From an uncultured Clostridia bacterium (lineage in GTDB: Bacteria; Bacillota; Clostridia; Oscillospirales; Ruminococcaceae), in contig CANDLP010000157.1 in NCBI GenBank assembly GCA_947385505.1, forward strand, positions 1 through 6,062: 6,062 nucleotides of DNA, written 5' to 3'. Position 1 is the stretch's first letter. The number at the start of each line of letters is the position of its first letter. This document shows, piece after piece, positions 1 through 5,787 of this stretch. The translations under genes were made by a program, and so were the position numbers. The notes beneath the pieces are model-generated. The model saw only the letters and a list, made by a program, of their open reading frames with translations, was not told the DNA's origin and did no database searches.

Positions 1-132
1 TCACTTTATAACCGAAAAAGCTTTTATATAGGCAAAGACGTAAAATTAAACGAAACGGTTTTTTCCGGAGCATTGGCCGAGGAAATAAAAGCGAACTTTT
101 TGGCTTTTACTGAAATTTTGCGAATAATATAA
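1..132 (+). CDS. C-terminal fragment of an unrecognised protein (5' end outside window)
   Basis: Frame 1 is open from the first base to a TAA at 130-132 and gives 43 residues, starting SLYNRKSFYIGKD and ending FTEILRII. The fragment mixes charged and hydrophobic residues, with no membrane segment and no motif I recognise, so I assign no function. I call it coding because the frame is open to the window edge, the amino-acid composition looks normal, and two hairpins follow immediately after the stop, as at a gene end. It lies on the same strand as the winged-helix gene, but a 99-bp gap containing hairpins separates them, so they are probably not co-transcribed. An open stretch of this length could still arise by chance. 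Confidence 0.5.
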   Translation, partial: SLYNRKSFYIGKDVKLNETVFSGALAEEIKANFLAFTEILRII

Positions 133-144
133 TATCAATAACCA
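129..144. repeat. 16-bp repeat, copy 1 (stop-codon-associated)
   Basis: ATAATATCAATAACCA occurs here and again, identically, at 3477-3492. In both places the repeat contains the TAA stop of the upstream plus-strand reading frame and leads directly into a hairpin. An eight-base match also follows later in each copy: TTGAATTG at 180-187 here, CTGAATTG at 3494-3501 there, differing in the first base. Copy 1 therefore looks like copy 2 with about 35 bp of GC-rich hairpin sequence between the shared parts. The identity is seen directly. That the two belong to one repeat family is inference. Confidence 0.6.
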
Positions 145-177
145 CCGCCTGCGGCGGTACTTCGGCGAAGCCGAAGT
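144..177 (+). terminator. Two abutting GC-rich hairpins, possible terminator or repeat element
   Basis: Two perfect stem-loops lie back to back. The first is ACCGCC, loop TGC, GGCGGT (144-158). The second is ACTTCGGC, loop GAA, GCCGAAGT (159-177). They start 12 bp after the stop of the upstream partial gene. No proper T-run follows (ATTTGAATTG), so a classical rho-independent terminator is not well supported. The structure could instead protect the mRNA 3' end or be a dispersed palindromic repeat. The stems are certain; the role is inferred. Confidence 0.5.
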
Positions 178-179
178 AT

Positions 180-208
180 TTGAATTGTAGATAAAAATAC
201 ATCATTAT
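180..208 (+). promoter_or_regulatory. Candidate promoter of the winged-helix gene
   Basis: TTGAAT (180-185) is followed after 17 bp by CATTAT (203-208). This is a moderate sigma-70-type match (about 5/6 and 4/6) and would start transcription some 15-20 bp before the start codon. The region is AT-rich, so such matches are easy to find by chance. Confidence 0.28.
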
Positions 209-221
209 TAAAAAGTCGAAT

Positions 222-225
222 GGAG
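222..225 (+). promoter_or_regulatory. Ribosome-binding site deciding the start at 232
   Basis: GGAG ends six bases before the ATG at 232. It overlaps the upstream in-frame ATG at 220, whose own leader (AAAAAGTCGA) has no Shine-Dalgarno match. This favours the shorter protein. Confidence 0.6.
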
Positions 226-231
226 CACATA

Positions 232-1290
232 ATGGATGCAAAAAAAATAATTTCCCTGAGAATGGAAAGACAGTTTCTTCTTGATAAAAAAGCCGATGAG
301 GATGAGTATACAGCTCTTTATCGGGACACCCAGCCGGGACAGAATATGTATTGGCACGGCTTCGGACAACCGCCTGTGTTATCTTTCCGCGCGGATTTTG
401 ACGATATCGAGTATAACCGCCAAAGGCAGCTGAAAAGACAGCTTATAAAAGGAAGATTCTGCGGAGGAAATCTCGGCTGGATAATGATCGAGGATCTGGA
501 GCTTTTTGCGGCGCTGTACCGAAAGCCTTTATCCAAACCAACCGAAGCACAGCTTCAAATATTGGAGCTTATAAGACGTGAGGGACCTTTTAATATCCAA
601 CAGCTTAAAACCGATACGGGACTTTTAGTAAAACAGCTTACCCCCATACTTCACCGTTTGCAGGAGGCGTTTTTGATCTATGAAGATCAATACGATGGAG
701 AATGGGACAGAGGCTGGTACAAATTTGAAGAAATGTTTCCCGATGTGAACTTAGAGCGTTATCCAAAACAAGAAGCTTTAAAAATACTGCTCAGGCGTTT
801 TGCATACAGATTGGTGACATTTGACGCAAAAATGGCGAAAAGCTTTTTTAAGGTTCCCGAAAAAGAGATAAAATCGGCTTTACAAAGCCTTACAGAGGAA
901 AAAATTTTATCGGAGTGTGAAAACGGTTATATTTTGCAAACCGATTTGGAATTGCTTGAAAATTATAAGGCTAAGAACGTAAAGGGAATATTTGTTATTC
1001 ACAGAAGCGATTTTCTTGTAAGAGCAAATGAGCACTCACTTAAAACAATGACCGCTTCCCTTTTAAATAATCCCGATTATGATCATGAAACGCTTCAATA
1101 CCTGTTTATTGACGGTGAATTTCACGGCGCTGCCCTTGGGCATTTTCGCTACGGACCATACGACATGAACGATATAGTGTGCGATCTGCCCGACGCAGAA
1201 AAACGCAAACAGGAAATCGTACAGGCGGTTCTTGATTTGGAAGAGAACAGAGAGTGCAAGCCTATGAGGTTTAACGGCAAAGCATTATAG
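232..1290 (+). CDS. Winged-helix DNA-binding protein, probably HTH_42/AlkZ-like family
   Basis: 352-residue soluble protein with no signal peptide or membrane segment. Residues about 105-150 look like one winged helix (TEAQLQILELI through HRLQEAFLIYED) and about 182-240 like a second (LLRRF, then an FDAK segment, KEIKSALQSLTEE). A beta-rich tail includes KGIFVIHRSDFLVRANE and LFIDGEFHGAALGHFRYGPYD. The pattern of repeated winged helices followed by a beta-rich 'HRSDFLVR' segment recalls the HTH_42 group, which includes the AlkZ/YcaQ DNA glycosylases. I do not see their catalytic QxQ/QxD motif, so glycosylase activity should not be assumed. Start choice: the ATG at 232 has GGAG at 222-225, six bases upstream. 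The in-frame ATG at 220 (four extra residues) has no ribosome-binding site. The last six bases overlap the end of the convergent araC-type gene. Coding is very secure; the family call is moderate. Confidence 0.8.
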   Translation: MDAKKIISLRMERQFLLDKKADEDEYTALYRDTQPGQNMYWHGFGQPPVLSFRADFDDIEYNRQRQLKRQLIKGRFCGGNLGWIMIEDLELFAALYRKPLSKPTEAQLQILELIRREGPFNIQQLKTDTGLLVKQLTPILHRLQEAFLIYEDQYDGEWDRGWYKFEEMFPDVNLERYPKQEALKILLRRFAYRLVTFDAKMAKSFFKVPEKEIKSALQSLTEEKILSECENGYILQTDLELLENYKAKNVKGIFVIHRSDFLVRANEHSLKTMTASLLNNPDYDHETLQYLFIDGEFHGAALGHFRYGPYDMNDIVCDLPDAEKRKQEIVQAVLDLEENRECKPMRFNGKAL

Positions 1291-2175
1291 CTTTTTTCTG
1301 TATTCCAATGGAGTCATTTCATACAGCCTCTTAAATTTACGGCAGAAATACCCCGCATTTTCAAATCCAACGTCATGAGCTATTGAATAAACGCTGTTTT
1401 CGGTGGTGGTAAGCAGCATTGCCGCACGCTTAAGCCTGTAATTAACCAAATAGCTTATCGGCGAAGTTTTGAGGTATTTGTTGAAAATATTAAGAGCGCT
1501 GCTTTTACTGAGCGCCACAGTCTTTGCAATATCATCCAATAAAATATTCCTGAAATAATTTTTATGTATATACTGCATCATTATCTGCAGCTGTGCCTGA
1601 GTATGCGCCGACGCATAGGACACGGCTGTTTTTTCTTTTACGCTCATATTTTCATATATTGTATTCCATAAATTAAGCAAAACCTCCACGGTTTTCATTT
1701 CACATTTATTTTTTTCCTGAAGTTTAAACACCCAACGCAACATTTCAAGAATATCATTCTGCCAAGAAACTTCGGGAGAAAATATAACACAGTCCGACGA
1801 TGAATCAAGAACGGGCAATATATACTTTTGATATATTAAACTCCCTTCCGGTGAAAGCAGTGTAGGTAAAAACACAATATTGGGTATAACAGCGCTTTCT
1901 TCCGACTCAAATCGATGAATTACCTGCGTATTTATAAATATTCCCATTCCGGCGCTTAAAGTAAAGCTTTCGCTTCCCACAAGGAATTTTGCCCTTCCCT
2001 TTTCAAGAAAAACAAACTCAACTTCGGAATGCCAGTGCCAATCCACACAGTGAAAATCAAACAGCCATATATCCTCATAATAGTATTTAAAGGGATACTC
2101 CTCACTTCCGTGGCTGACTTTTTCTCTTAAAGTTTCGTCTATAAGAATTTTTGTATATTTATCGTTTATATCCAT
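1285..2175 (-). CDS. AraC-family transcriptional regulator with N-terminal cupin domain
   Basis: 296 residues, the usual length for this family. Residues about 30-100 form a cupin-like ligand-sensing domain; its metal/ligand-type cluster is visible as DWHWHSEVEFVFLEKG (H47, H49, E51) and continues to GIFINTQVIHRFE. The C-terminal about 100 residues carry the two AraC helix-turn-helices: LLDDIAKTVALSKSSALNIF (about 212-231) and the conserved second motif SIAHDVGFENAGYFCRKFKR (264-283), ending MTPLEYRKKL. The start ATG is preceded by GAGG at 2183-2186, seven bases away. It is divergent from an MFS transporter across 117 bp with tandem operator-like repeats, so it most likely activates that gene in response to a ligand, possibly a sugar. 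The effector is not readable from sequence. Its stop overlaps the end of the convergent winged-helix gene by six bases. Confidence 0.93.
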   Translation of the reverse strand: MDINDKYTKILIDETLREKVSHGSEEYPFKYYYEDIWLFDFHCVDWHWHSEVEFVFLEKGRAKFLVGSESFTLSAGMGIFINTQVIHRFESEESAVIPNIVFLPTLLSPEGSLIYQKYILPVLDSSSDCVIFSPEVSWQNDILEMLRWVFKLQEKNKCEMKTVEVLLNLWNTIYENMSVKEKTAVSYASAHTQAQLQIMMQYIHKNYFRNILLDDIAKTVALSKSSALNIFNKYLKTSPISYLVNYRLKRAAMLLTTTENSVYSIAHDVGFENAGYFCRKFKRLYEMTPLEYRKKL

Positions 2176-2192
2176 AATAAATCCTCATTTTA

Positions 2193-2232
2193 CGATATTG
2201 TACAATAAAATTGCGAAATAGTACATTGATAT
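2193..2232. promoter_or_regulatory. Tandem AraC-type operator, two 19-bp direct half-sites at 21-bp period
   Basis: CGATATTGTACAATAAAAT (2193-2211) and CGAAATAGTACATTGATAT (2214-2232) match at 14 of 19 positions and are exactly 21 bp apart, two DNA turns. The consensus is CGAWATWGTACAWTRAWAT. AraC-family proteins are known to bind direct repeats with about this spacing (araI1/I2 is the model). The right-hand copy covers the transporter's -35 box (2226-2231), the geometry of class II activation. The left copy also contains a perfect 12-bp palindrome, TATTGTACAATA (2196-2207). On the minus strand that copy includes a TACAAT that could be a -10 box of the regulator gene, so autoregulation is possible. 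The repeat is seen directly; the binding protein is inferred from position. Confidence 0.65.
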
Positions 2233-2254
2233 ACCCGTAATTTTGTGATACAAT
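2226..2254 (+). promoter_or_regulatory. Promoter of the MFS transporter gene
   Basis: TTGATA (2226-2231), a 17-bp spacer and TACAAT (2249-2254) give 5/6 matches to each sigma-70/sigma-A hexamer. Transcription would begin near 2261, leaving a leader of about 32 nt. The -35 box lies inside the right half-site of the tandem repeat. Confidence 0.7.
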
Positions 2255-2292
2255 CCAATCATATTATATCAGCGAAAGGAACGTAAGTCAAT

Positions 2293-3480
2293 ATGGCAAA
2301 TAAATATAAAAAAACTCTGACAGCCTGTTATTTAGGCTTTATCACACAGGCGATAGCGGCCAATTTCGTCCCGCTTTTGTTTTTGAAATTTCATAACGAT
2401 TACGGTATACCGTTAAAAAAGATAGCCCTTATTTCCGTTGCCTTTTTTCTGACACAGCTTATCGTCGATTTGTTATGCGCGCGTTTTGCCGACCGCATAG
2501 GTTACCGAAAATGCGTTATAGCTTCGGAAGTGTTTTCAGCCGCGGGTCTGATTGGTCTTGCATTTCTGCCTGAACTTTTTCCTGACCCTTTTATCGGCAT
2601 AATATTATGTGTAATCGTTTACGCTCTGGGAAGCGGGCTTATAGAAGTATTGTGCAGTCCGATAGTTGAGGCATGTCCATTTGATCATAAGGAAGCCGTA
2701 ATGAGTTTTTTACATTCGTTTTACTGCTGGGGATCAGTTGGGGTAATACTTATTTCCACGCTTTTTTTCGCAATTTTCGGCATAGAAACCTGGAAACTGC
2801 TGGTGTGCATATGGGCGGTTATTCCTCTTTTCAACGTTTATAATTTTGCGAAATGTCCCATTGAAAATCTTACCGAAGACGGTAAGGGAATGAAAATAAG
2901 ACAATTGCTGAAAAAACCGCTGTTCTGGCTGTCAATTATTCTGATGGTCTGTGCGGGAGCCTCTGAGCTGTCTATGTCTCAGTGGGCGTCAGCTTACGCC
3001 GAATCGGCGCTGGGGCTGTCAAAAGCGGTGGGCGATCTTATAGGTCCCTGTATGTTTGCCGTAACAATGGGAATAAGCCGCGCCGTTTACGGAAAATACG
3101 GCAGCAGGATAAGTCTGACAAAATTTATGTTGGGTTCCGGCGCTCTCTGCCTTTTATGCTACATTGCGGCATCGGTGTCAAACGAACCTGTTATCGGATT
3201 GATAGGCTGTATAATGTGCGGTTTTTCGGTGGGTATTATGTGGCCGGGAACGATCAGTATATGCTCCGAAAATATTCCGACAGGCGGTACTGGAATGTTC
3301 GCTTTATTGGCAATGGCGGGCGACCTTGGTGGAGCCTTCGGACCCGGTCTGGTAGGCAATATTGCCCAACGCGCCAATGACGATCTGCAAAAAGGTATGT
3401 TAGCGGGTTGTATATTCCCGCTTGTGCTGATAATATCCCTGATTATCCTTAAAAGCCTGCGGAAAGAAAAGAATAAATAA
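2293..3480 (+). CDS. MFS transporter, fucose-permease-like (probable sugar uptake)
   Basis: 395-residue inner-membrane protein with about twelve predicted hydrophobic segments in two halves (roughly 8-30, 43-62, 75-93, 99-120, 136-162, 167-186, then 210-228, 245-265, 277-295, 298-317, 332-356, 368-388). The MFS motif A between helices 2 and 3 is clear as ARFADRIGYRK (63-73). A related VYGKYGSR lies at 265-272, between helices 8 and 9. The ASELSMSQWASAY stretch (E225, Q230, W231, Y235) and the AVMSFLHSFYCWGS stretch (135-148) resemble the sugar/fucose permease branch of MFS. The substrate cannot be fixed. The ATG has AAAGGA at 2275-2280, a rather long 12 bases upstream. It is divergently paired with the AraC-type regulator, which probably controls it. 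The N-terminus is short and typical, and no other start is plausible. Confidence 0.9.
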   Translation: MANKYKKTLTACYLGFITQAIAANFVPLLFLKFHNDYGIPLKKIALISVAFFLTQLIVDLLCARFADRIGYRKCVIASEVFSAAGLIGLAFLPELFPDPFIGIILCVIVYALGSGLIEVLCSPIVEACPFDHKEAVMSFLHSFYCWGSVGVILISTLFFAIFGIETWKLLVCIWAVIPLFNVYNFAKCPIENLTEDGKGMKIRQLLKKPLFWLSIILMVCAGASELSMSQWASAYAESALGLSKAVGDLIGPCMFAVTMGISRAVYGKYGSRISLTKFMLGSGALCLLCYIAASVSNEPVIGLIGCIMCGFSVGIMWPGTISICSENIPTGGTGMFALLAMAGDLGGAFGPGLVGNIAQRANDDLQKGMLAGCIFPLVLIISLIILKSLRKEKNK

Positions 3481-3492
3481 TATCAATAACCA
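3477..3492. repeat. 16-bp repeat, copy 2 (stop-codon-associated)
   Basis: Identical to the sequence at 129-144. It again contains the TAA stop of the upstream plus-strand gene (the transporter) and forms the outer part of the large inverted repeat that follows. Confidence 0.6.
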
Positions 3493-3532
3493 TCTGAATT
3501 GCGAATCATATCCGCAATTCAGATGGTTATTG
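3484..3532. terminator. 20-bp perfect inverted repeat between convergent genes, probable bidirectional terminator
   Basis: The left arm 3484-3503 (CAATAACCATCTGAATTGCG) is the exact reverse complement of the right arm 3513-3532. The loop is nine bases (3504-3512). It lies between the stop of the transporter (3480) and the stop of recN (3546), where both strands need a terminator. The stem has an AT-rich outer end (CAATAACC/GGTTATTG) and no long T-run follows on either strand, so intrinsic termination is plausible but not textbook. It could also be a small palindromic repeat element or a remnant of one. Confidence 0.6.
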
Positions 3533-3545
3533 GCATAAATAGGTA

Positions 3546-5204
3546 TTATTTCCCTCTTTTTAAAAGCTCTTCCGCACTCTTTAAAGTTATTTCGTTATCC
3601 GATTCACCCGAAATAATTCTCGCGATTTCCCTTTTTCTATCCTCAAATTCCAATGCGTGCACATTGGTATAAGTCCTGCTTTCATCACTGCGCTTTTCGA
3701 TCAAAAGATGTCTGTCGCCCATTGCCGCGATTTGCGCCAAATGAGTAACACAAAGCACCTGTCTTTTTCTCGCTATCTCATAAAGCTTTACGCCGACTTT
3801 ATGTGCGGCTCTTCCGCTTATTCCCGTATCTATTTCGTCAAAAATCATAGTCGGTACATCGTCCGCGGAAGCCAGAACATTTTTTACCGCTAACATTATT
3901 CTGGAAAGCTCGCCGCCTGAAGCAATTTTGTTCATCGGCTTCGGTTCCTCGCCCTTGTTTACGGAAATAAGCATTTCTATTTTGTCCATTCCCGTATTTG
4001 TGATTTTATCCCGCTGAAAATCAAAAACAAACCGCACATTCGGCATATCAAGAAAAACAAGCTCTTCCGTAATAGCGCTAACTAACTTATCCGCCGCTTT
4101 TTTTCTTAATTCGCTTATCTCATTTGCCCTTTTCTTTACATCGTCCGCCAATTCCCTTCTTCGTTCGTTGAGCTTTTCCAAAGCGTCATCGCCTGTTTTA
4201 AGCTCCTCAAGCTCGGTTTTCCATTGAGAAAGAGCTTCGATAAGCTCGTTTATTTCCATTTTGTAACGTCTTTTCAGCAAAAGCAGGTCGCTCTTTCTGT
4301 TTTCAAGCAGAGTAACATTTTCGGGACTGTAATCATCGTTTAAGTTTTTAGATACTTCGCTCCCTATATCTTCAAGGTCAATAAGAATACCAGACAGCCT
4401 TTGTGAAAGTTCCTCAATCCCGTTTACCTTTTCCGAAATTTTGTCCAATTCTCCCGACGCGCTGCGTAATAGGCTTATTGCGCTTTCACCATCGTCAAAA
4501 CCGCTGATATTCATATACGCCGAGGAAAGCGCGCCTTGTACCTCTTCAAAGCTTCTCGCCGCTTCAAGCTGTGCCGTTACTTCACTGTCCTCATCTTGTT
4601 TCAGCTCATAATTATCAACGTCCTCGATTTTTTCGGTAAGTTCACTTATGCGGTTTTCCCTTTCCTCAATACGCTGCTGCAAGAGCTTTACCTCTTTGCT
4701 GATATGGGAAAAATTTCTGAATATTTCTCTGTATTCCTTAAGCTTTTCTTCAAGTCCTCCGTAAGTATCCAATATCTGCCGCTGATTATCCGTACTCATT
4801 AAAATAGCGGTGTCATGCTGCCCGTGTATGTCAATAAGCCTTGACGCTATTTCTCTAAGCACCGAGGCGGTAGCTATCTTTCCGTTTATACGGGCGGTGC
4901 CCTTTCCGTCAGAGGTTATCTCGCGCTGCAAAAGCAGTTCGCCGTCATAGGAGTATCCGTTTTCTTTAAGCTTTTCGGCAACATGTTCGGGCACATCGTC
5001 AAAAAGTGCGGTAACTACCGCTTTGCTTTCTCCTGTTCTTACTATGTCTCTACCTATCCTTCCGCCGAGCACCGCGTTTATTCCGCCGATAAGTATACTT
5101 TTTCCCGCACCGGTTTCGCCGGAAAAGACGTTGAGGTTATCACAAAATGAAATAGCCGCCTTTTCAATAACAGCAAGATTTTCTATATCCAGTTCTCTGA
5201 GCAA
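3546..5204 (-). CDS. recN: DNA repair protein RecN (SMC-like ATPase)
   Basis: 552 residues, essentially full RecN length. RecN acts at DNA double-strand breaks, gathering ends for recombinational repair. ATP-binding parts are all present: Walker A GETGAGKS (29-36), the IHGQHD motif (126-131), the ABC signature IASGGELSR (427-435), Walker B TMIFDEID (452-459, D456/E457), the D-loop TGISGRAA (460-467) and the switch histidine VTHLAQIAAMGDRH (H488). Residues about 150-375 are charged and heptad-like, consistent with the shortened coiled-coil arms. The start is TTG at 5202-5204. It is forced by an in-frame TGA at 5211-5213 and gives the canonical N-terminus MLRELDIENLAVIE. GGGAG at 5214-5218 is a suitable ribosome-binding site. 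It lies 71 bp downstream of argR, in the usual Firmicutes order, and may share its transcript or use its own promoter in the gap. Confidence 0.98.
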   Translation of the reverse strand: MLRELDIENLAVIEKAAISFCDNLNVFSGETGAGKSILIGGINAVLGGRIGRDIVRTGESKAVVTALFDDVPEHVAEKLKENGYSYDGELLLQREITSDGKGTARINGKIATASVLREIASRLIDIHGQHDTAILMSTDNQRQILDTYGGLEEKLKEYREIFRNFSHISKEVKLLQQRIEERENRISELTEKIEDVDNYELKQDEDSEVTAQLEAARSFEEVQGALSSAYMNISGFDDGESAISLLRSASGELDKISEKVNGIEELSQRLSGILIDLEDIGSEVSKNLNDDYSPENVTLLENRKSDLLLLKRRYKMEINELIEALSQWKTELEELKTGDDALEKLNERRRELADDVKKRANEISELRKKAADKLVSAITEELVFLDMPNVRFVFDFQRDKITNTGMDKIEMLISVNKGEEPKPMNKIASGGELSRIMLAVKNVLASADDVPTMIFDEIDTGISGRAAHKVGVKLYEIARKRQVLCVTHLAQIAAMGDRHLLIEKRSDESRTYTNVHALEFEDRKREIARIISGESDNEITLKSAEELLKRGK

Positions 5205-5213
5205 ACCGCCTCA

Positions 5214-5218
5214 CTCCC
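5214..5218 (-). promoter_or_regulatory. Ribosome-binding site for the TTG start of recN
   Basis: GGGAG on the minus strand ends nine bases before the TTG. The nearest upstream ATG (5221-5223) and GTG (5212-5214) are out of frame, so they do not compete for recN. Confidence 0.55.
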
Positions 5219-5227
5219 TTCATTTTA

Positions 5228-5256
5228 AAAATACGTTTCCGCGAAGGCGTAGTTAA
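5228..5256 (-). promoter_or_regulatory. Candidate recN promoter in the argR-recN gap
   Basis: On the minus strand TTAACT (5251-5256) is followed after 17 bp by TATTTT (5228-5233), about 4/6 matches each. This would start transcription near 5221. It is weak, and the block may simply be read through from upstream. Confidence 0.25.
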
Positions 5257-5269
5257 TTTAAAATTCAAA
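5252..5269 (-). promoter_or_regulatory. ARG-box-like sequence
   Basis: The minus strand reads TTTGAATTTTAAATTAAC. Compared with the ArgR/AhrC box pattern WNTGAATWWWWATTCANW, the first half (TGAAT) and the AT spacer match fully and the second half matches 3 of 5 bases. It lies 7-24 bp past the argR stop and overlaps the candidate recN -35 box. In AT-rich DNA such a match could be chance. Confidence 0.25.
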
Positions 5270-5275
5270 GAAAAA

Positions 5276-5707
5276 TCAGAACATATTTCTGAACTTTTCA
5301 TACAATTCCTTAGCTTCATTTTCGGTTTTCATAAGGATAAACACCGTATCGTCTCCAGCAATAGTTCCTACCACTCCGCTGTTGCTCATTCCGTCAAAGG
5401 CGGCACATGCCGCGTTGGCAAGCCCCGAATGGCATTTCAGACAAACTATATTCATAGCGTAATTTACATTTATTACAGACTGCTGAAAAATATTTCCGAA
5501 TTTGTTGCTGTCATACACTTTTGAGTAGCAGTTTACGCCTTCGTCGTTGATATTTTTCTCCAGACGCAGTTCATTTATGTCTCTGGAAACAGTAGCCTGA
5601 GTTACCGAATATCCCCGCTCCGCCAGAGCGGTTATCAGCATTTCCTGATTTTCAACGGGCATTTCCCTTATGATATTTAATATTTCAGCCTGTCTTTTCT
5701 TTTTCAT
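5276..5707 (-). CDS. argR: Arginine repressor ArgR/AhrC
   Basis: 143 residues, close to the usual 145-155. The N-terminal winged helix carries the family DNA-recognition motif SVTQATVSRDINELRL (34-49). The C-terminal domain, which makes the hexamer and binds L-arginine, has SGLANAACAAFD (94-105) and the diagnostic arginine-pocket segment GTIAGDDTVFILM (114-126, with the paired aspartates D119/D120). With bound arginine the hexamer represses arginine synthesis genes and, in Firmicutes, can activate catabolic ones. The ATG has GGAGGTG at 5715-5721, seven bases away, a very strong site. It lies between nadK (80 bp upstream) and recN (71 bp downstream), the classic arrangement. No arginine biosynthesis gene is in the window, so its targets lie elsewhere. 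Confidence 0.97.
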   Translation of the reverse strand: MKKKRQAEILNIIREMPVENQEMLITALAERGYSVTQATVSRDINELRLEKNINDEGVNCYSKVYDSNKFGNIFQQSVINVNYAMNIVCLKCHSGLANAACAAFDGMSNSGVVGTIAGDDTVFILMKTENEAKELYEKFRNMF

Positions 5708-5732
5708 CGAATCACACCTCCATAAGAACCTG

Positions 5733-5763
5733 TCTGAAAGACAGATCTTGTCAATCTTTCAGA
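5733..5763. repeat. Inverted repeat in the argR leader
   Basis: TCTGAAAG (5733-5740) and CTTTCAGA (5756-5763) are perfect 8-bp arms around 15 bases. A smaller pairing of GACA (5740-5743) with TGTC (5749-5752) lies inside. It sits 12-42 bp before the argR ribosome-binding site and 25 bp past the nadK stop. No T-run follows on the minus strand, so it is not a clear terminator. It could be an operator or an mRNA hairpin modulating argR. Confidence 0.4.
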
Positions 5764-5787
5764 GCGGAAACAGTATAAAAGCACGAA

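Noticed and set aside
318..536. Open minus-strand frame opposite the winged-helix gene
   Set aside because: Its product is cysteine- and serine-rich with no family resemblance, and the plus-strand gene explains the region.
1279..1297. AAAGC-loop-GCTTT stem followed by a T-run as a terminator of the winged-helix gene
   Set aside because: The stem is only five mostly AT pairs and lies over the coding ends of two genes, too weak to list as a feature.
2197..2223. Minus-strand promoter of the AraC regulator (TACAAT at 2197-2202 or TACTAT at 2218-2223)
   Set aside because: Both -10 candidates lack a good -35 box at proper distance, and the first would leave a very short leader. One is probably right, but I cannot choose.
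2982..3380. Open plus-strand frame of 132 codons inside the transporter gene
   Set aside because: It lies wholly within the transporter in another frame, gives an arginine- and glycine-rich low-quality protein, and has no ribosome-binding site. It is a shadow of the real gene.
5023..5256. Open plus-strand frame opposite the start of recN
   Set aside because: It is antisense to the conserved Walker A region of recN, and its composition (Pro, Ser, Leu and Ile rich) is typical of a shadow frame.
5731..5755. TTGACA on the minus strand (around 5749-5754) as a -35 box of argR
   Set aside because: No acceptable -10 hexamer lies 16-18 bp downstream (AGGTTC at 17 bp), so the hexamer alone is not enough.
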